NCBI GenBank assembly: GCA_045616685.1
Contig: JAZLHF010000006.1
Coordinates: forward strand, 1 to 64,000
Source of the DNA: UBA1764 sp045616685
GTDB lineage: Bacteria; Bacillota; Clostridia; Peptostreptococcales; Anaerovoracaceae
Direction of reading: 5' to 3'
Length of the DNA stretch: 64,000 nucleotides
The translations under genes and the position numbers were made by a program. Below are positions 8,321 through 16,981 of this stretch, piece after piece (the first letter of the stretch is position 1; each line of letters starts with the position of its first letter). A model generated the notes under the pieces. It did no database searches, was not told where the DNA came from, and saw nothing but the letters and a program-made list of their open reading frames with translations.

Positions 8321-8350
8321 AAAACTGCGGCGCACATGCACCGCAGTTTT
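8321..8350. terminator. Bidirectional terminator between hicB-like and fixX
   Basis: Ten-base-pair stem AAAACTGCGG/CCGCAGTTTT with a ten-base loop. It has T runs on both sides, serving the rightward HicB-like transcript and the leftward lut-fix operon. Confidence 0.82.
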
Positions 8351-8369
8351 TGAATCCCTTAAATATGGA

Positions 8370-8657
8370 TTATCCCTGTCTAAAAGAAACACCAATTGTT
8401 CCCATAGGGTGGTTCCAAGATTTAACGATCTTGTCATGAGAAAGAACTCTGCATGTTCCGCATTCAAGACAACCAAGGTGGCTGAATGAGAACTGTCCAT
8501 CAGTGTACTTATAGCATTCTGCTGGGCAAGCAAGAACTAACTTCATGATTTCAGCTTCATCTTTGCAATTAAGATCTACATCGATGTGAGATTCGTGCTC
8601 GTCTGTGTTATAAAGATCAAGACCGAGCTTGTCATCAATAGTCATTTTCTTCATCAT
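8370..8657 (-). CDS. fixX: Ferredoxin-like protein FixX
   Basis: 95-residue iron-sulfur protein of the FixX family, partner of FixC in passing electrons from electron-transfer flavoprotein to quinone. The conserved cysteines appear as ACPAECY and GCLECGTC, fitting one [4Fe-4S] cluster. It starts one base after the fixC stop, with GGGGGT as ribosome site; a second ATG follows directly. Last gene of the lutC-lutBA-polyprenyl synthase-fixC-fixX operon, ending at the 8321-8350 terminator. The fixAB/etf partners are not in the window and could lie left of lctP. Confidence 0.88.
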   Translation of the reverse strand: MMKKMTIDDKLGLDLYNTDEHESHIDVDLNCKDEAEIMKLVLACPAECYKYTDGQFSFSHLGCLECGTCRVLSHDKIVKSWNHPMGTIGVSFRQG

Positions 8658-8658
8658 T

Positions 8659-9951
8659 TTAGAGTACCCCCATCAGCTTTGATACGAATTCTGCAATGCC
8701 AGCCATTGTGAATGTACCGCAGAAATCGTTTGCGATACCAACAATAAGGTCACTGCTTGGTTCGCCGTTAACTACCATCATTCTGTCGAATACGTCGCCA
8801 ACGAACTTAGGAAGTTCATTGAAGATCATGTGTTCTTCTAAGATTGCAGGGAATGCTTGGAACTTCTTCATGTCGCGGAATACGAAGCTTTCTTCAAGAA
8901 GCTTTTTATAATAGGAAAGGGTGTCTGCGGAGTAATCATCAACAGCTTTAGCTTTCTTTACAGCTTCTGCAGCAAGTCTACCTGATTCGATAGCGAAGTC
9001 CATGCCGCGTACTGTGTAGCCAAGATTAATTACGAATGCAGCTGCATCGCCTGCTACAAGTACGCCATCTCTATAAAGTTCTGGAATCATGCTCCAGCCT
9101 GCTTCTGTTACGAGGTGGCCAGAGTATTCAATTAATTCTCCGCCCTTGATGAGTGGTTCTACCATTGGATGGTTATGGAATCTTTCTACCATCTTTGGAA
9201 CGGATACATCAGATCTTCCAATATCAGAAAGTGTAGTTACGATACCAAGAGAAACTGTGTCCTTGTTTGTGTAAATAAATCCACCGCCAAGGTTTCCATC
9301 TGTTGGATCGCCTGCGCAAAGGATAGCTGCGCCTTCGCCACTTTCAACACCAAAACGTTCATTGATAACTTCTTCTGAGAGTTTCCAAACTTCTTTTGCG
9401 CCAACAGCAACTTCATGAGGTTCGATTTCCTTTTTCATTCCAATTGACTGTGCGAGAAGTGAGTTAACACCATCAGCAAGGATAACTACGTCGGCAAACA
9501 TTTCTTCGCCACCGGCTTCGATACCAACGACCTTACCATCCTGCTGGATGAGGCTATCAACTCTAATACCATTGACCATCATAGCACCAGCTTCTTCAGC
9601 TTTTTGTGCAAGCCACTGGTCAAACTTTCCTCTTAATACTGAGTAAGAAGCATTTGAACCTTCTGTAAGCTTAGGGCTCTTATATGCAATTTGCATACCG
9701 CCTTCTGCATTAAGAAGTGCAATGTTTTCCTTAACGATTTTTCTTTCGATAGGAGCTTCTTCAGCAAAATTAGGAATAACTTTTTCAAGACTGTGACCGT
9801 AAAGACGGCCGCCTGTCATATTCTTAGCACCACAGTAATCACCACGCTCAACTACAAGTGTTTCGTAACCTGCATTAGCGAGTTCATATGCTGCAGTGAG
9901 TCCAGCGAGTCCGCCACCGACAACGATGACGTCAAACTTTTCTTCACTCAT
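8659..9951 (-). CDS. fixC: FixC-type electron transfer flavoprotein-quinone oxidoreductase
   Basis: 430-residue flavoprotein. FAD-binding GGGLAGLTAAYELA at about residues 12-25, a second FAD motif LVAGDAAAFVINLG at about 300, and the family stretch CGAKNMTGGRLYG. It is expected to accept electrons from EtfAB and, with FixX, reduce membrane quinone. Ribosome site GAGGA precedes the ATG. About 50 bases separate it from the upstream polyprenyl synthase. FixC proteins also serve carnitine or aromatic metabolism; here the lactate and menaquinone neighbours suggest lactate-derived electrons (inference). Confidence 0.9.
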   Translation of the reverse strand: MSEEKFDVIVVGGGLAGLTAAYELANAGYETLVVERGDYCGAKNMTGGRLYGHSLEKVIPNFAEEAPIERKIVKENIALLNAEGGMQIAYKSPKLTEGSNASYSVLRGKFDQWLAQKAEEAGAMMVNGIRVDSLIQQDGKVVGIEAGGEEMFADVVILADGVNSLLAQSIGMKKEIEPHEVAVGAKEVWKLSEEVINERFGVESGEGAAILCAGDPTDGNLGGGFIYTNKDTVSLGIVTTLSDIGRSDVSVPKMVERFHNHPMVEPLIKGGELIEYSGHLVTEAGWSMIPELYRDGVLVAGDAAAFVINLGYTVRGMDFAIESGRLAAEAVKKAKAVDDYSADTLSYYKKLLEESFVFRDMKKFQAFPAILEEHMIFNELPKFVGDVFDRMMVVNGEPSSDLIVGIANDFCGTFTMAGIAEFVSKLMGVL

Positions 9952-10000
9952 ATCATTGTCCTCCTTGACAATAGTATTTATACCGTAGCTTTGTAATTCA

Positions 10001-10960
10001 CTAGATAGCTAGTTTCTTTACAAGTTCACTTAATAGAGAGGTGGATATACTTTGAGGTAAATCCTCGAGCAATCCTTCTATTCTTGATTGGCAGCTTCTA
10101 ATCTCTTTAATTGTGGCATCAACGCCTCCGAGATCCACTACCAGTTTTTCTGTTTCTGAGATTTCTTTATCTGTCAGACTTTCTCTAGCATTCTTACGCA
10201 TAACAGCAAGCAATTCGCCGGACTTATCAGACTGGAGTGCGTACAGCACTGGCATTGTATAAATGCCTTCTCTAAAGTCCATGTGAGTGGCTTTACCCAT
10301 CTCGGCTCTTGTTGATGTGAAGTCAAGCAAATCATCTCTAAGCTGGAACATAATCCCTAGGTTTTCGCCGAAGGATTCAAGCTTACTTACGATTTGTTCG
10401 CTACACCCCGCTTCTTGGGCGCCGATTCTGCAAGCGCCTTTGAACAATTCAACTGTTTTGCCGCGGATATTGTTCAAATATTCAGCTACACTTGTAGTTT
10501 CTTTATATCTACATAGTGCCTGCCCTATTTCGCCTGCGCACATGCGCTCGATGGTCTGTGAAAGCACAGCCCCTGCTTCATTCAGATGCTCTTTCGCTTC
10601 ATAGTAGTTGACCCTTGTAATAAGGAAGTCTCCGGCATAGACAGCGGCATCTTTATGATACTTAGCTTGTATGGATGGTTTGCCTCTCCTAAAGTCCGCT
10701 TCATCGACTATATCGTCGTGTACAAGCGAGGCTAAATGTGTAAGCTCTACCATAGCAGCAAGCATGCTTAATCGATCTAATTTTTCTTCAAAGTTAGGCC
10801 CAAATGCTCCAGCACAGAGCACCAAATTTGCACGAACCATCTTCCCATTAGTATCAAGTGTGTCGTCTAAAATACGCCCCACTTCTGTACCCGAATATGG
10901 ATGACTGGCTATTAGGTGCATGTAATACCTAACTTTGCTTAAGTCTGGTATATAAGCCAA
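10001..10960 (-). CDS. Long-chain polyprenyl diphosphate synthase (menaquinone tail)
   Basis: 319 residues. First Asp-rich motif DDIVDEADFRRGKPS (about residue 86-100) and second DDLLDF (about residue 212) define a trans-isoprenyl diphosphate synthase. The small residues before the first motif, together with the quinone context, suggest a long product such as hepta- or octaprenyl diphosphate for MenA. It begins two bases after the lutBA stop, so it is cotranslated with the lactate genes. Chain length cannot be read from the sequence with confidence. Confidence 0.85.
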   Translation of the reverse strand: MAYIPDLSKVRYYMHLIASHPYSGTEVGRILDDTLDTNGKMVRANLVLCAGAFGPNFEEKLDRLSMLAAMVELTHLASLVHDDIVDEADFRRGKPSIQAKYHKDAAVYAGDFLITRVNYYEAKEHLNEAGAVLSQTIERMCAGEIGQALCRYKETTSVAEYLNNIRGKTVELFKGACRIGAQEAGCSEQIVSKLESFGENLGIMFQLRDDLLDFTSTRAEMGKATHMDFREGIYTMPVLYALQSDKSGELLAVMRKNARESLTDKEISETEKLVVDLGGVDATIKEIRSCQSRIEGLLEDLPQSISTSLLSELVKKLAI

Positions 10961-10962
10961 GA

Positions 10963-13122
10963 TTAAAGAAGTCCTCTCTTTTCAGCGATGATAGTTGCGG
11001 TGTGTTTAACTTCAACGTTCATGCCTCTAGCGTCTGCGCCACCTTCGATCTGCATCATGCAGCCCGGGCAGTCAACAGCAACTACTTCTGCTCCTGATGC
11101 AGCAACATTCTTCATCTTCTTCTCAAGGATTTCCTTAGAGATTTCTGGGAAGATTGCCATATATGCGCCGCCGAAGCCGCAGCAGTTATCGCATTCGTTC
11201 ATTTCTACGAGTTCAACACCCTTTGTATGAGTGAGAAGCTCTCTTTGCTCTTTGTAGACGCCCATCTCTCTCTTCATATGGCAAGAATCGTGGTATGTAA
11301 CCTTAACTGGCTTACCATCGCCGAGCTCTTGAGCACCATCAAGCATGTAGAACAGCTTAGCAAAGTCCATAGCCTTTTCTTTGATTGCTTCAGCCTGTCT
11401 GTGGAGATCTGAACCTTCTGGGATTCTTTCAGCATACAGATGGATCTGATGTGTGCAAGATGGGCAAGCTGATACGATGTAGTCGTAATCATCAACATGG
11501 AGAGCAGCTGTGTTCATTTCTGCTGAAATAGCAGCAGCTTCTGTATCACCAAGTGATTCAGCTGGGCAACCGCAGCAACCCTGCTCCATAGGCATATCTA
11601 CATAGTAGCCAATGGAGTTGAGATCCTTAATTACTGCAACTGCTAAGTCTGTATATACGAAGTCAAGTAAGCATCCTGCGAAGAGAGCAATCTTGCCCTT
11701 TGGATTAGCAACTTCTTGCTTAATTGTTGGGAAGATATCTCTGAATGGTACTCTGGCGATATTAGGAAATGTCTTTCCATCTGTCATTCCGGAAAGGAAT
11801 AATGGAAGATGTCTAATTCTCTGAGTATCTTTGTCGAGGAGAATATCCTGCGCAACGGATGCAATTCTCAGCATGCTGTGGAACAAATGTCTGTCGTTTA
11901 CAGCATCGAATGCAAACTTTGTAATCTTGCCAGGGTTTCTCTTAACATTATCCTGACGGAGCTTCATAATCATTTCCTTGATGTGGAGGCCACCACCGCA
12001 AACTTCATTGCAGCGACCGCACTGCAGACAGATGTTCTGAATTTCATCCGCTCTATCAGGATTGATTAAGAAGTGTGTAAGCATTGTACCGATACCACCT
12101 GTATAAACATTGGAACCGAATACGTGACCACCTACAAGAGCAAATGCTGGACATACGTCGAGGCAAGCACCACAACGAACGCAGTTGTAAATTTCTCTAA
12201 AGTCAGGCTGCGCTAAAATTTCTCTTCTGCCTTCATCATCAAGAATGAGGACATAGAACTTCTTCTTTTCAATTGTATCTGCTTCTTTATCTGTAACAAC
12301 TTCTGTTGCACCAGTATAAAGTGAGAGGTATGCTGTTAATCTTTGTTTTGTTCCATTACGTGGAAGTACTTTGAAGATATAACGTGCATCGCCTACTGTT
12401 TTAACGAACTTTTCAATACCAAATACATAAAGATGAATCTTTGGAAGTGTACCAACCATACGGCCGTTACCTTCGTTTGTCATTGTGAATACAGTACCTG
12501 TATCAGCGACTGCAACGTTAGCACCAGAAACACCCATTTCAGCTGTCTGGAATTTCTGTCTCATTACCTTACGAGCGGTCTTAACCTCTTCAGCAATGAT
12601 AGGTTCGTTCTTTTCTTTTGTATAATCTGTAAAAAGGTCAGCTACTTGCTCTTTGTTTAAGTGTAGAGCAGGCATTACCATGTGAACAGGTGTATTGCCT
12701 TCGAGGGCAATAATAAATTCACCAAGGTCTGTTTCTTGAACAAGGACACCGTCTTCTCCAAGGACTTTGTTCATGTGAATTTCTTCAGATGCCATAGATT
12801 TTGACTTAACAATAGTCTTGACATTGTTTTCCTTCACGATGCTCTGTACCCACTGGATAGCATCTTCCTTTGTCTTTGCAACATGTACAACTGCTCCACG
12901 AGCTGTTGCATTTGCTGTAAAGCTATCAATCATTTCGTCGATATGTTCTGCAGCGTAAGTTTTTACTTCTTTAACTCCATTACGTTCTTTTTCGAAGTCA
13001 ACGCCTGCATATGACTTTAATCTTCCTTCTGGATATGCTGCGCAGAAGTTACCGAGGGTTCTTGCCAATGTGGTATTAGCTAACGCCTTATCAATTTCAA
13101 ATTTTAACTGATCACTAGCCAT
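10963..13122 (-). CDS. Fused lactate-utilization iron-sulfur protein (LutB-LutA fusion)
   Basis: 719 residues. N-terminal LUD domain (about 60-300), then two [4Fe-4S] ferredoxin motifs, CVRCGACLDVCP (about 330) and CLQCGRCNEVCGGG (about 385), then two CCG domains (about 480-700) with EQGCCGCPAE, DNCCGFGG and DCPGCMMQ. The first two parts match LutB, the CCG part matches LutA, which are separate proteins in Bacillus. The start is placed at the ATG at 13122 behind GGAGGAAAAATC, not at an in-frame ATG 14 codons earlier. LutC ends 17 bases upstream. The product probably oxidises L-lactate to pyruvate with LutC. Fusion order is seen; activity is inferred. Confidence 0.88.
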   Translation of the reverse strand: MASDQLKFEIDKALANTTLARTLGNFCAAYPEGRLKSYAGVDFEKERNGVKEVKTYAAEHIDEMIDSFTANATARGAVVHVAKTKEDAIQWVQSIVKENNVKTIVKSKSMASEEIHMNKVLGEDGVLVQETDLGEFIIALEGNTPVHMVMPALHLNKEQVADLFTDYTKEKNEPIIAEEVKTARKVMRQKFQTAEMGVSGANVAVADTGTVFTMTNEGNGRMVGTLPKIHLYVFGIEKFVKTVGDARYIFKVLPRNGTKQRLTAYLSLYTGATEVVTDKEADTIEKKKFYVLILDDEGRREILAQPDFREIYNCVRCGACLDVCPAFALVGGHVFGSNVYTGGIGTMLTHFLINPDRADEIQNICLQCGRCNEVCGGGLHIKEMIMKLRQDNVKRNPGKITKFAFDAVNDRHLFHSMLRIASVAQDILLDKDTQRIRHLPLFLSGMTDGKTFPNIARVPFRDIFPTIKQEVANPKGKIALFAGCLLDFVYTDLAVAVIKDLNSIGYYVDMPMEQGCCGCPAESLGDTEAAAISAEMNTAALHVDDYDYIVSACPSCTHQIHLYAERIPEGSDLHRQAEAIKEKAMDFAKLFYMLDGAQELGDGKPVKVTYHDSCHMKREMGVYKEQRELLTHTKGVELVEMNECDNCCGFGGAYMAIFPEISKEILEKKMKNVAASGAEVVAVDCPGCMMQIEGGADARGMNVEVKHTATIIAEKRGLL

Positions 13123-13139
13123 GATTTTTCCTCCTCCCT

Positions 13140-13694
13140 CTACATATCCTCTACGATGATGCAAGTAGCTCTAAGTGGACCATGTACACCTACAGTACCT
13201 ACGCATTCGATATCAGCTGTACGACTTGGGCCTGTGATAAATCCTACATATCCTGGGATATCCTTTCCAAGTGCGTCGATTCTGTCGAACATTTCATCGT
13301 AAGTATCAACAATAGTTGATGCAGGAAGAACACCGAAGAAATCTTCGGACATAATTGCAACGAGTCTGCCGTTAATAGCGTCAGAAAATTGCATCATTGT
13401 TCCGAGCTCAGCGATTCCACCGTGCATTTCAGAGATACCACCTTGTGCGGTTTCTCCGTGAAGTCTGATGTGATCTGTGTATACCTGTACACCAGCAGTC
13501 TTAAGTGCATCTACAACACCAGCCTCTTTTAAAAATGGGGTCTCATTAACGCATACATCTTTGAGACCCTGAGCTACAAACAAGTCAGCAAGTTTCTTGC
13601 CGAGCTCAGCCTTACAAGTACGTTCGCATGTGCCGTTTACAGCTTCGAGATTAGTCTTAAAGCGTTCGTACTTTTCGTCTGTTATATTACTCAT
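13140..13694 (-). CDS. lutC: Lactate utilization protein LutC (LUD domain)
   Basis: 184-residue LUD-domain protein. The C-terminal family motif appears as ITGPSRTADIE followed by GVHGP. Length is close to the usual 200-240 residues but on the short side. First gene of the operon lutC-lutBA-polyprenyl synthase-fixC-fixX; AGGAG lies just upstream of the ATG. With LutBA it would form the iron-sulfur L-lactate dehydrogenase system. Confidence 0.87.
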   Translation of the reverse strand: MSNITDEKYERFKTNLEAVNGTCERTCKAELGKKLADLFVAQGLKDVCVNETPFLKEAGVVDALKTAGVQVYTDHIRLHGETAQGGISEMHGGIAELGTMMQFSDAINGRLVAIMSEDFFGVLPASTIVDTYDEMFDRIDALGKDIPGYVGFITGPSRTADIECVGTVGVHGPLRATCIIVEDM

Positions 13695-13784
13695 GGCGAC
13701 ACTCCTTTCCTAAGTAAACCAATCGATAATAATAGCAATTTTATTATACTATATTTGTTGTCAATATAGGTGTGGAAAACAAAA

Positions 13785-13861
13785 AAAGAGGTGATTTTTA
13801 CAGTGTGAACGAGCACTAAGGGCGAAACTGTGCCCGTGAATACTGTAAAAATCAGCTCTTT
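13785..13861. repeat. Palindromic spacer element, copy 1 (also terminator-like)
   Basis: Arms AAAGAG + GATTTTTACAGT (13785-13804) pair with ACTGTAAAAATC + CTCTTT (13842-13861). The interior contains GAGCACTAAGGGCG and a small GGGC/GCCC hairpin. T-rich sequence follows on both sides, so it can end the leftward DUF445 transcript. It shares the GAGCACTAARGGCG core with the palindrome at 23701-23818. Confidence 0.7.
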
Positions 13862-13871
13862 ATATTTTAAT

Positions 13872-14636
13872 TTATAAAAATATATTAATTATTCCAATTA
13901 TTGCCCCAAGGAAAGCTCCGAACCAAATAACCATCTTAAGCTCCCTTGCGCAGAATGCCAGAGCGAGACTTTCAACCTCCTGTGAAGTCATTAGTTTCAT
14001 CTTACCTGTAATCTGGGTTACAATGTCGACACTCTCGACAATAGGCCTTACATTCTCTCGCATAAACTTCATATACATCTTAGTTAAAAGCTCTTTTAGC
14101 TTAGTATCATCATCGCCAAAAGCCATATCAACGAGCTTTGCCCCATTAAACTCTGAGAAATCAATCTTCTTTTGTTCAATCATTTCTCTAAGCATTTGAG
14201 GAACTGTTCTTGCTAGCCCACCATAGCCTGCCCTAATCATCGCATGATATGTGTAGTCAACCACGGAATCCGTGAGCCGTTTCTGAACTTCTACTGGCAT
14301 ATTACTTATTGCCTCTTTAGCTTCATTGCTATCTTTTTGAGCTCTTAGACTTTCGATAATCTGAGAGCAAACCTGATTGCAAAATGTGTCAGACAAGAAC
14401 ACCAGTTCAAGATCATCCCAATTGAAGAATTTTTCAAAAACTGCCTGCCCTAAAGCTTCAGCAAAGGCATTTTTTCTTCTAGGAATGATGCCCGGGGTAA
14501 ATGGCACATGCCACTTTCCAATGTATTTTGCCTCGTATGGCTGAAACAGCATACGAATTGCTATGTAGTTTGTGATATATCCGATTACGCCACCAATAAT
14601 AATTGGGCCTGCATAATGGAGAATTTCTTTAAACAT
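13872..14636 (-). CDS. DUF445 family membrane protein (YheB-like)
   Basis: 254 residues. N-terminal hydrophobic segment followed by the DUF445 signature ITNYIAIRMLF and HVPFTPGIIPRRKNAFAEAL, and a C-terminal hydrophobic anchor. Function of the family is poorly known; the Bacillus relatives YheB and YtxC-type proteins are linked to the envelope or sporulation only loosely. The ATG overlaps the last base of the thiI stop, and the gene ends just before the palindrome, so it is the last member of a rny-iscS-thiI-DUF445 run. Confidence 0.82.
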   Translation of the reverse strand: MFKEILHYAGPIIIGGVIGYITNYIAIRMLFQPYEAKYIGKWHVPFTPGIIPRRKNAFAEALGQAVFEKFFNWDDLELVFLSDTFCNQVCSQIIESLRAQKDSNEAKEAISNMPVEVQKRLTDSVVDYTYHAMIRAGYGGLARTVPQMLREMIEQKKIDFSEFNGAKLVDMAFGDDDTKLKELLTKMYMKFMRENVRPIVESVDIVTQITGKMKLMTSQEVESLALAFCARELKMVIWFGAFLGAIIGIINIFL

Positions 14637-15838
14637 TATTCAAAATCCTGATAAATAGTTTCAAGTGTCGCTGATTCTACTGCGGCATCAACAAGAGCTT
14701 CAACATCGAGCTTGCTCTCTGATTCTAAAATCTTTTCAAGTTTAGGCTTTGTTACCGGATGTTTTGGAAGGAATACTGTGCAACAATCTTCATAAGGCTC
14801 TATTGATTTTTCAAATGTGCCAATTTCTTTTGCGATTCGAATGATTTCTGTCTTATCCATTGCGATAAGAGGTCTCATTACTGGCATCTGAACGGTGCTA
14901 TCCGTTACCACCAAAGCTTCTGCAGTTTGACTAGCAACCTGGCCAAGAGATTCTCCGGTAATAAGCATCATCGCGTCGACCTTCTTCGCAATTTTTTCAG
15001 CACAGCGCATCATGAAGCGTCTAACCAAAATTGTCGTCTGGTCTTCTGGACAATTTGCAACAATTCGTTCTTGAATAGGAAGAAGATTAATCGAATACAT
15101 ATTAATTCTTCCAGTGTAAGTTGTCAAAATCTTCGCAAGATCTTTAACCTTTTCAAATGCACGTTCTGATGTGTACGGATACGAATGAAAATGAACTGCA
15201 TCCATATACATTCCTCTATGTGACATCATAAATGTTGCAACTGGAGAGTCGATTCCACTTGAAAGAAGTACAAGGCCCTTGCCATTTGTTCCAAGCGGAA
15301 GTCCGCCAAAGCCTGAAATCTTCTGCTCGTAAACATAAGCGTAAGTTCTTCTTACGTTTACGTATACCAGACAATCTGGATCGTGAACATCAACTGATAA
15401 TACCTTGCAACCCTTAAGAATTACAGCACCTACACGTCTTGCAATCATAGGAGACTCAATTGGAAAATTTTTATCTGCACGCTTTGCCTCAACTTTAAAA
15501 GTCTTAACACCCTTGCGTTCAATTAAAGACATCATAGTCTTAACTGCTTCATTCCCAACAGCTTCCATAACCTCTTCTGAAGACATTCCTTCAATTGGAA
15601 TTTCTTTTGCCGGAGAAATAGAATCTACGCCAAATACTCTGCCAACCTTTTTTAAAGTATCTTCTGAATCAGCCTCGTCCGGAGTACGGACAAAGATAAG
15701 TCCATCCAATCTTTCTGCTGTTGCACCATCGATTGTGCTTATATATTTTTTAATTCTTTGAACCAGCATCCTTTCAAAATAAGGTTTGTTCTGGCCCTTG
15801 AGTGCAGTTTCACCGCAGCGAACGATAAATGTTTTCAT
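14636..15838 (-). CDS. thiI: tRNA sulfurtransferase ThiI
   Basis: 400 residues: N-terminal ferredoxin-like and THUMP domains (about 1-170), then a PP-loop ATPase with SGIDSP at 194-199 and a conserved Cys pair in EDCCTVFLPKHP near residue 350. Makes 4-thiouridine at position 8 of tRNA, taking sulfur from the cysteine desulfurase encoded next door. It lacks the C-terminal rhodanese domain of the E. coli enzyme, as is usual in Firmicutes. One base separates it from the upstream iscS stop. Confidence 0.93.
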   Translation of the reverse strand: MKTFIVRCGETALKGQNKPYFERMLVQRIKKYISTIDGATAERLDGLIFVRTPDEADSEDTLKKVGRVFGVDSISPAKEIPIEGMSSEEVMEAVGNEAVKTMMSLIERKGVKTFKVEAKRADKNFPIESPMIARRVGAVILKGCKVLSVDVHDPDCLVYVNVRRTYAYVYEQKISGFGGLPLGTNGKGLVLLSSGIDSPVATFMMSHRGMYMDAVHFHSYPYTSERAFEKVKDLAKILTTYTGRINMYSINLLPIQERIVANCPEDQTTILVRRFMMRCAEKIAKKVDAMMLITGESLGQVASQTAEALVVTDSTVQMPVMRPLIAMDKTEIIRIAKEIGTFEKSIEPYEDCCTVFLPKHPVTKPKLEKILESESKLDVEALVDAAVESATLETIYQDFE

Positions 15839-15839
15839 T

Positions 15840-16973
15840 TTATCTCTTCATTAATTTTCTATGTTTGTTTACAACATCAATAAGGACTTCGATTACGCGG
15901 TCCATTTCATCAATTGTGTTATCTTCTGAAAATGAAAATCTAATTGCGCCTTCGATTTCATCAGGCTTCAATCCCATAGCATTAAGAACATGGCTGCCCT
16001 TCTTCTTAGAATTTGATGAACATGCAGATCCAGTTGAAACATAAATTTCATTTTCTTCAAGCATGTGAAGAAGAACTTCTCCCCTGCAGCCTAAGAAAGA
16101 TACATTAAGAACTGATGGGGATGATTCTGCCGGAGTATTAATCTTTACAGTGTCTCCGAACTTTTCCAGAATGCGCTTTTTTAGATAGTCTTTAGCCTTA
16201 CCATCATAGCCTTCAAAAGTTTTAACAGCTTCGCCAAGACCTGCAATAAGAGGAACCGATTCTGTTCCCGATCTAAAGCCAGATTCCTGACCCCCACCAA
16301 GAATATATGCAGGAATATGAATCCCCTTCTTTACATAAAGAACCCCTATTCCCTTTGCAGCATGAATCTTATGCCCAGAGATGCTCAAGAAATCTATACC
16401 AAGATCTTTAACATCAGTTGGTACTTTTCCAAAAGACTGAACTGCATCCGTATGAATATATGCTTTTGAATTTTCACGGACGTACTGCGCGATTTCTTTG
16501 ATTGGAAAGATAGTTCCAACTTCGTTGTTTACATGCATAATGCTAACAAGGATTGTATCATCAGTTAAAGCAGCTTTTAAATCTTCCATCTTGATATTGC
16601 AGTTTCCATCCACAGGAAGATACACAACGTCAGCGCCCTGCTGCGCACACCACTGGGCTGGCTGAAGAATTGCTGGATGTTCAACAGCAGTTGTTATTAT
16701 TCTCTTGCCCTGCTTTTTCTTTGACTCCCAAACACCTTTGATGACAGTATTGTTACTTTCAGTTCCGCATGATGTGAAATATATTTCCTCAGGAGAAGCA
16801 TTAAGTGCTTTCGCAATAGCTGCTCTGGAATCTTTTACGATTTTCTCTGCGTTTAAACCGAGTCTATGCAAAGACGAAGGATTTCCAAAATCCTTCGTCA
16901 TAGCGTTTACCATTGTTTCTGCAACATTAGGTTTGACCCGAGTTGTTGCGCTGTTATCTAAGTAAATAAACAT
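15840..16973 (-). CDS. Cysteine desulfurase (IscS/NifS family)
   Basis: 377-residue PLP enzyme that removes sulfur from cysteine. The PLP lysine is in SGHKIHAAKG and the catalytic Cys loop in STGSACSSNSKKKGSH; the LDNSATTRVKP N-terminus is typical. It sits immediately upstream of thiI, so it is probably the dedicated sulfur donor for s4U formation (NifZ-like role in Bacillus), though a role in Fe-S cluster assembly is not excluded. It begins 8 bases after the rny stop. Confidence 0.92.
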   Translation of the reverse strand: MFIYLDNSATTRVKPNVAETMVNAMTKDFGNPSSLHRLGLNAEKIVKDSRAAIAKALNASPEEIYFTSCGTESNNTVIKGVWESKKKQGKRIITTAVEHPAILQPAQWCAQQGADVVYLPVDGNCNIKMEDLKAALTDDTILVSIMHVNNEVGTIFPIKEIAQYVRENSKAYIHTDAVQSFGKVPTDVKDLGIDFLSISGHKIHAAKGIGVLYVKKGIHIPAYILGGGQESGFRSGTESVPLIAGLGEAVKTFEGYDGKAKDYLKKRILEKFGDTVKINTPAESSPSVLNVSFLGCRGEVLLHMLEENEIYVSTGSACSSNSKKKGSHVLNAMGLKPDEIEGAIRFSFSEDNTIDEMDRVIEVLIDVVNKHRKLMKR

Positions 16974-16981
16974 TCTTTGGT

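Noticed and set aside
10963..13164. lutBA start at 13164
   Set aside because: That start overlaps the end of lutC and lacks a ribosome site; the ATG at 13122 has GGAGG and the conserved N-terminus.
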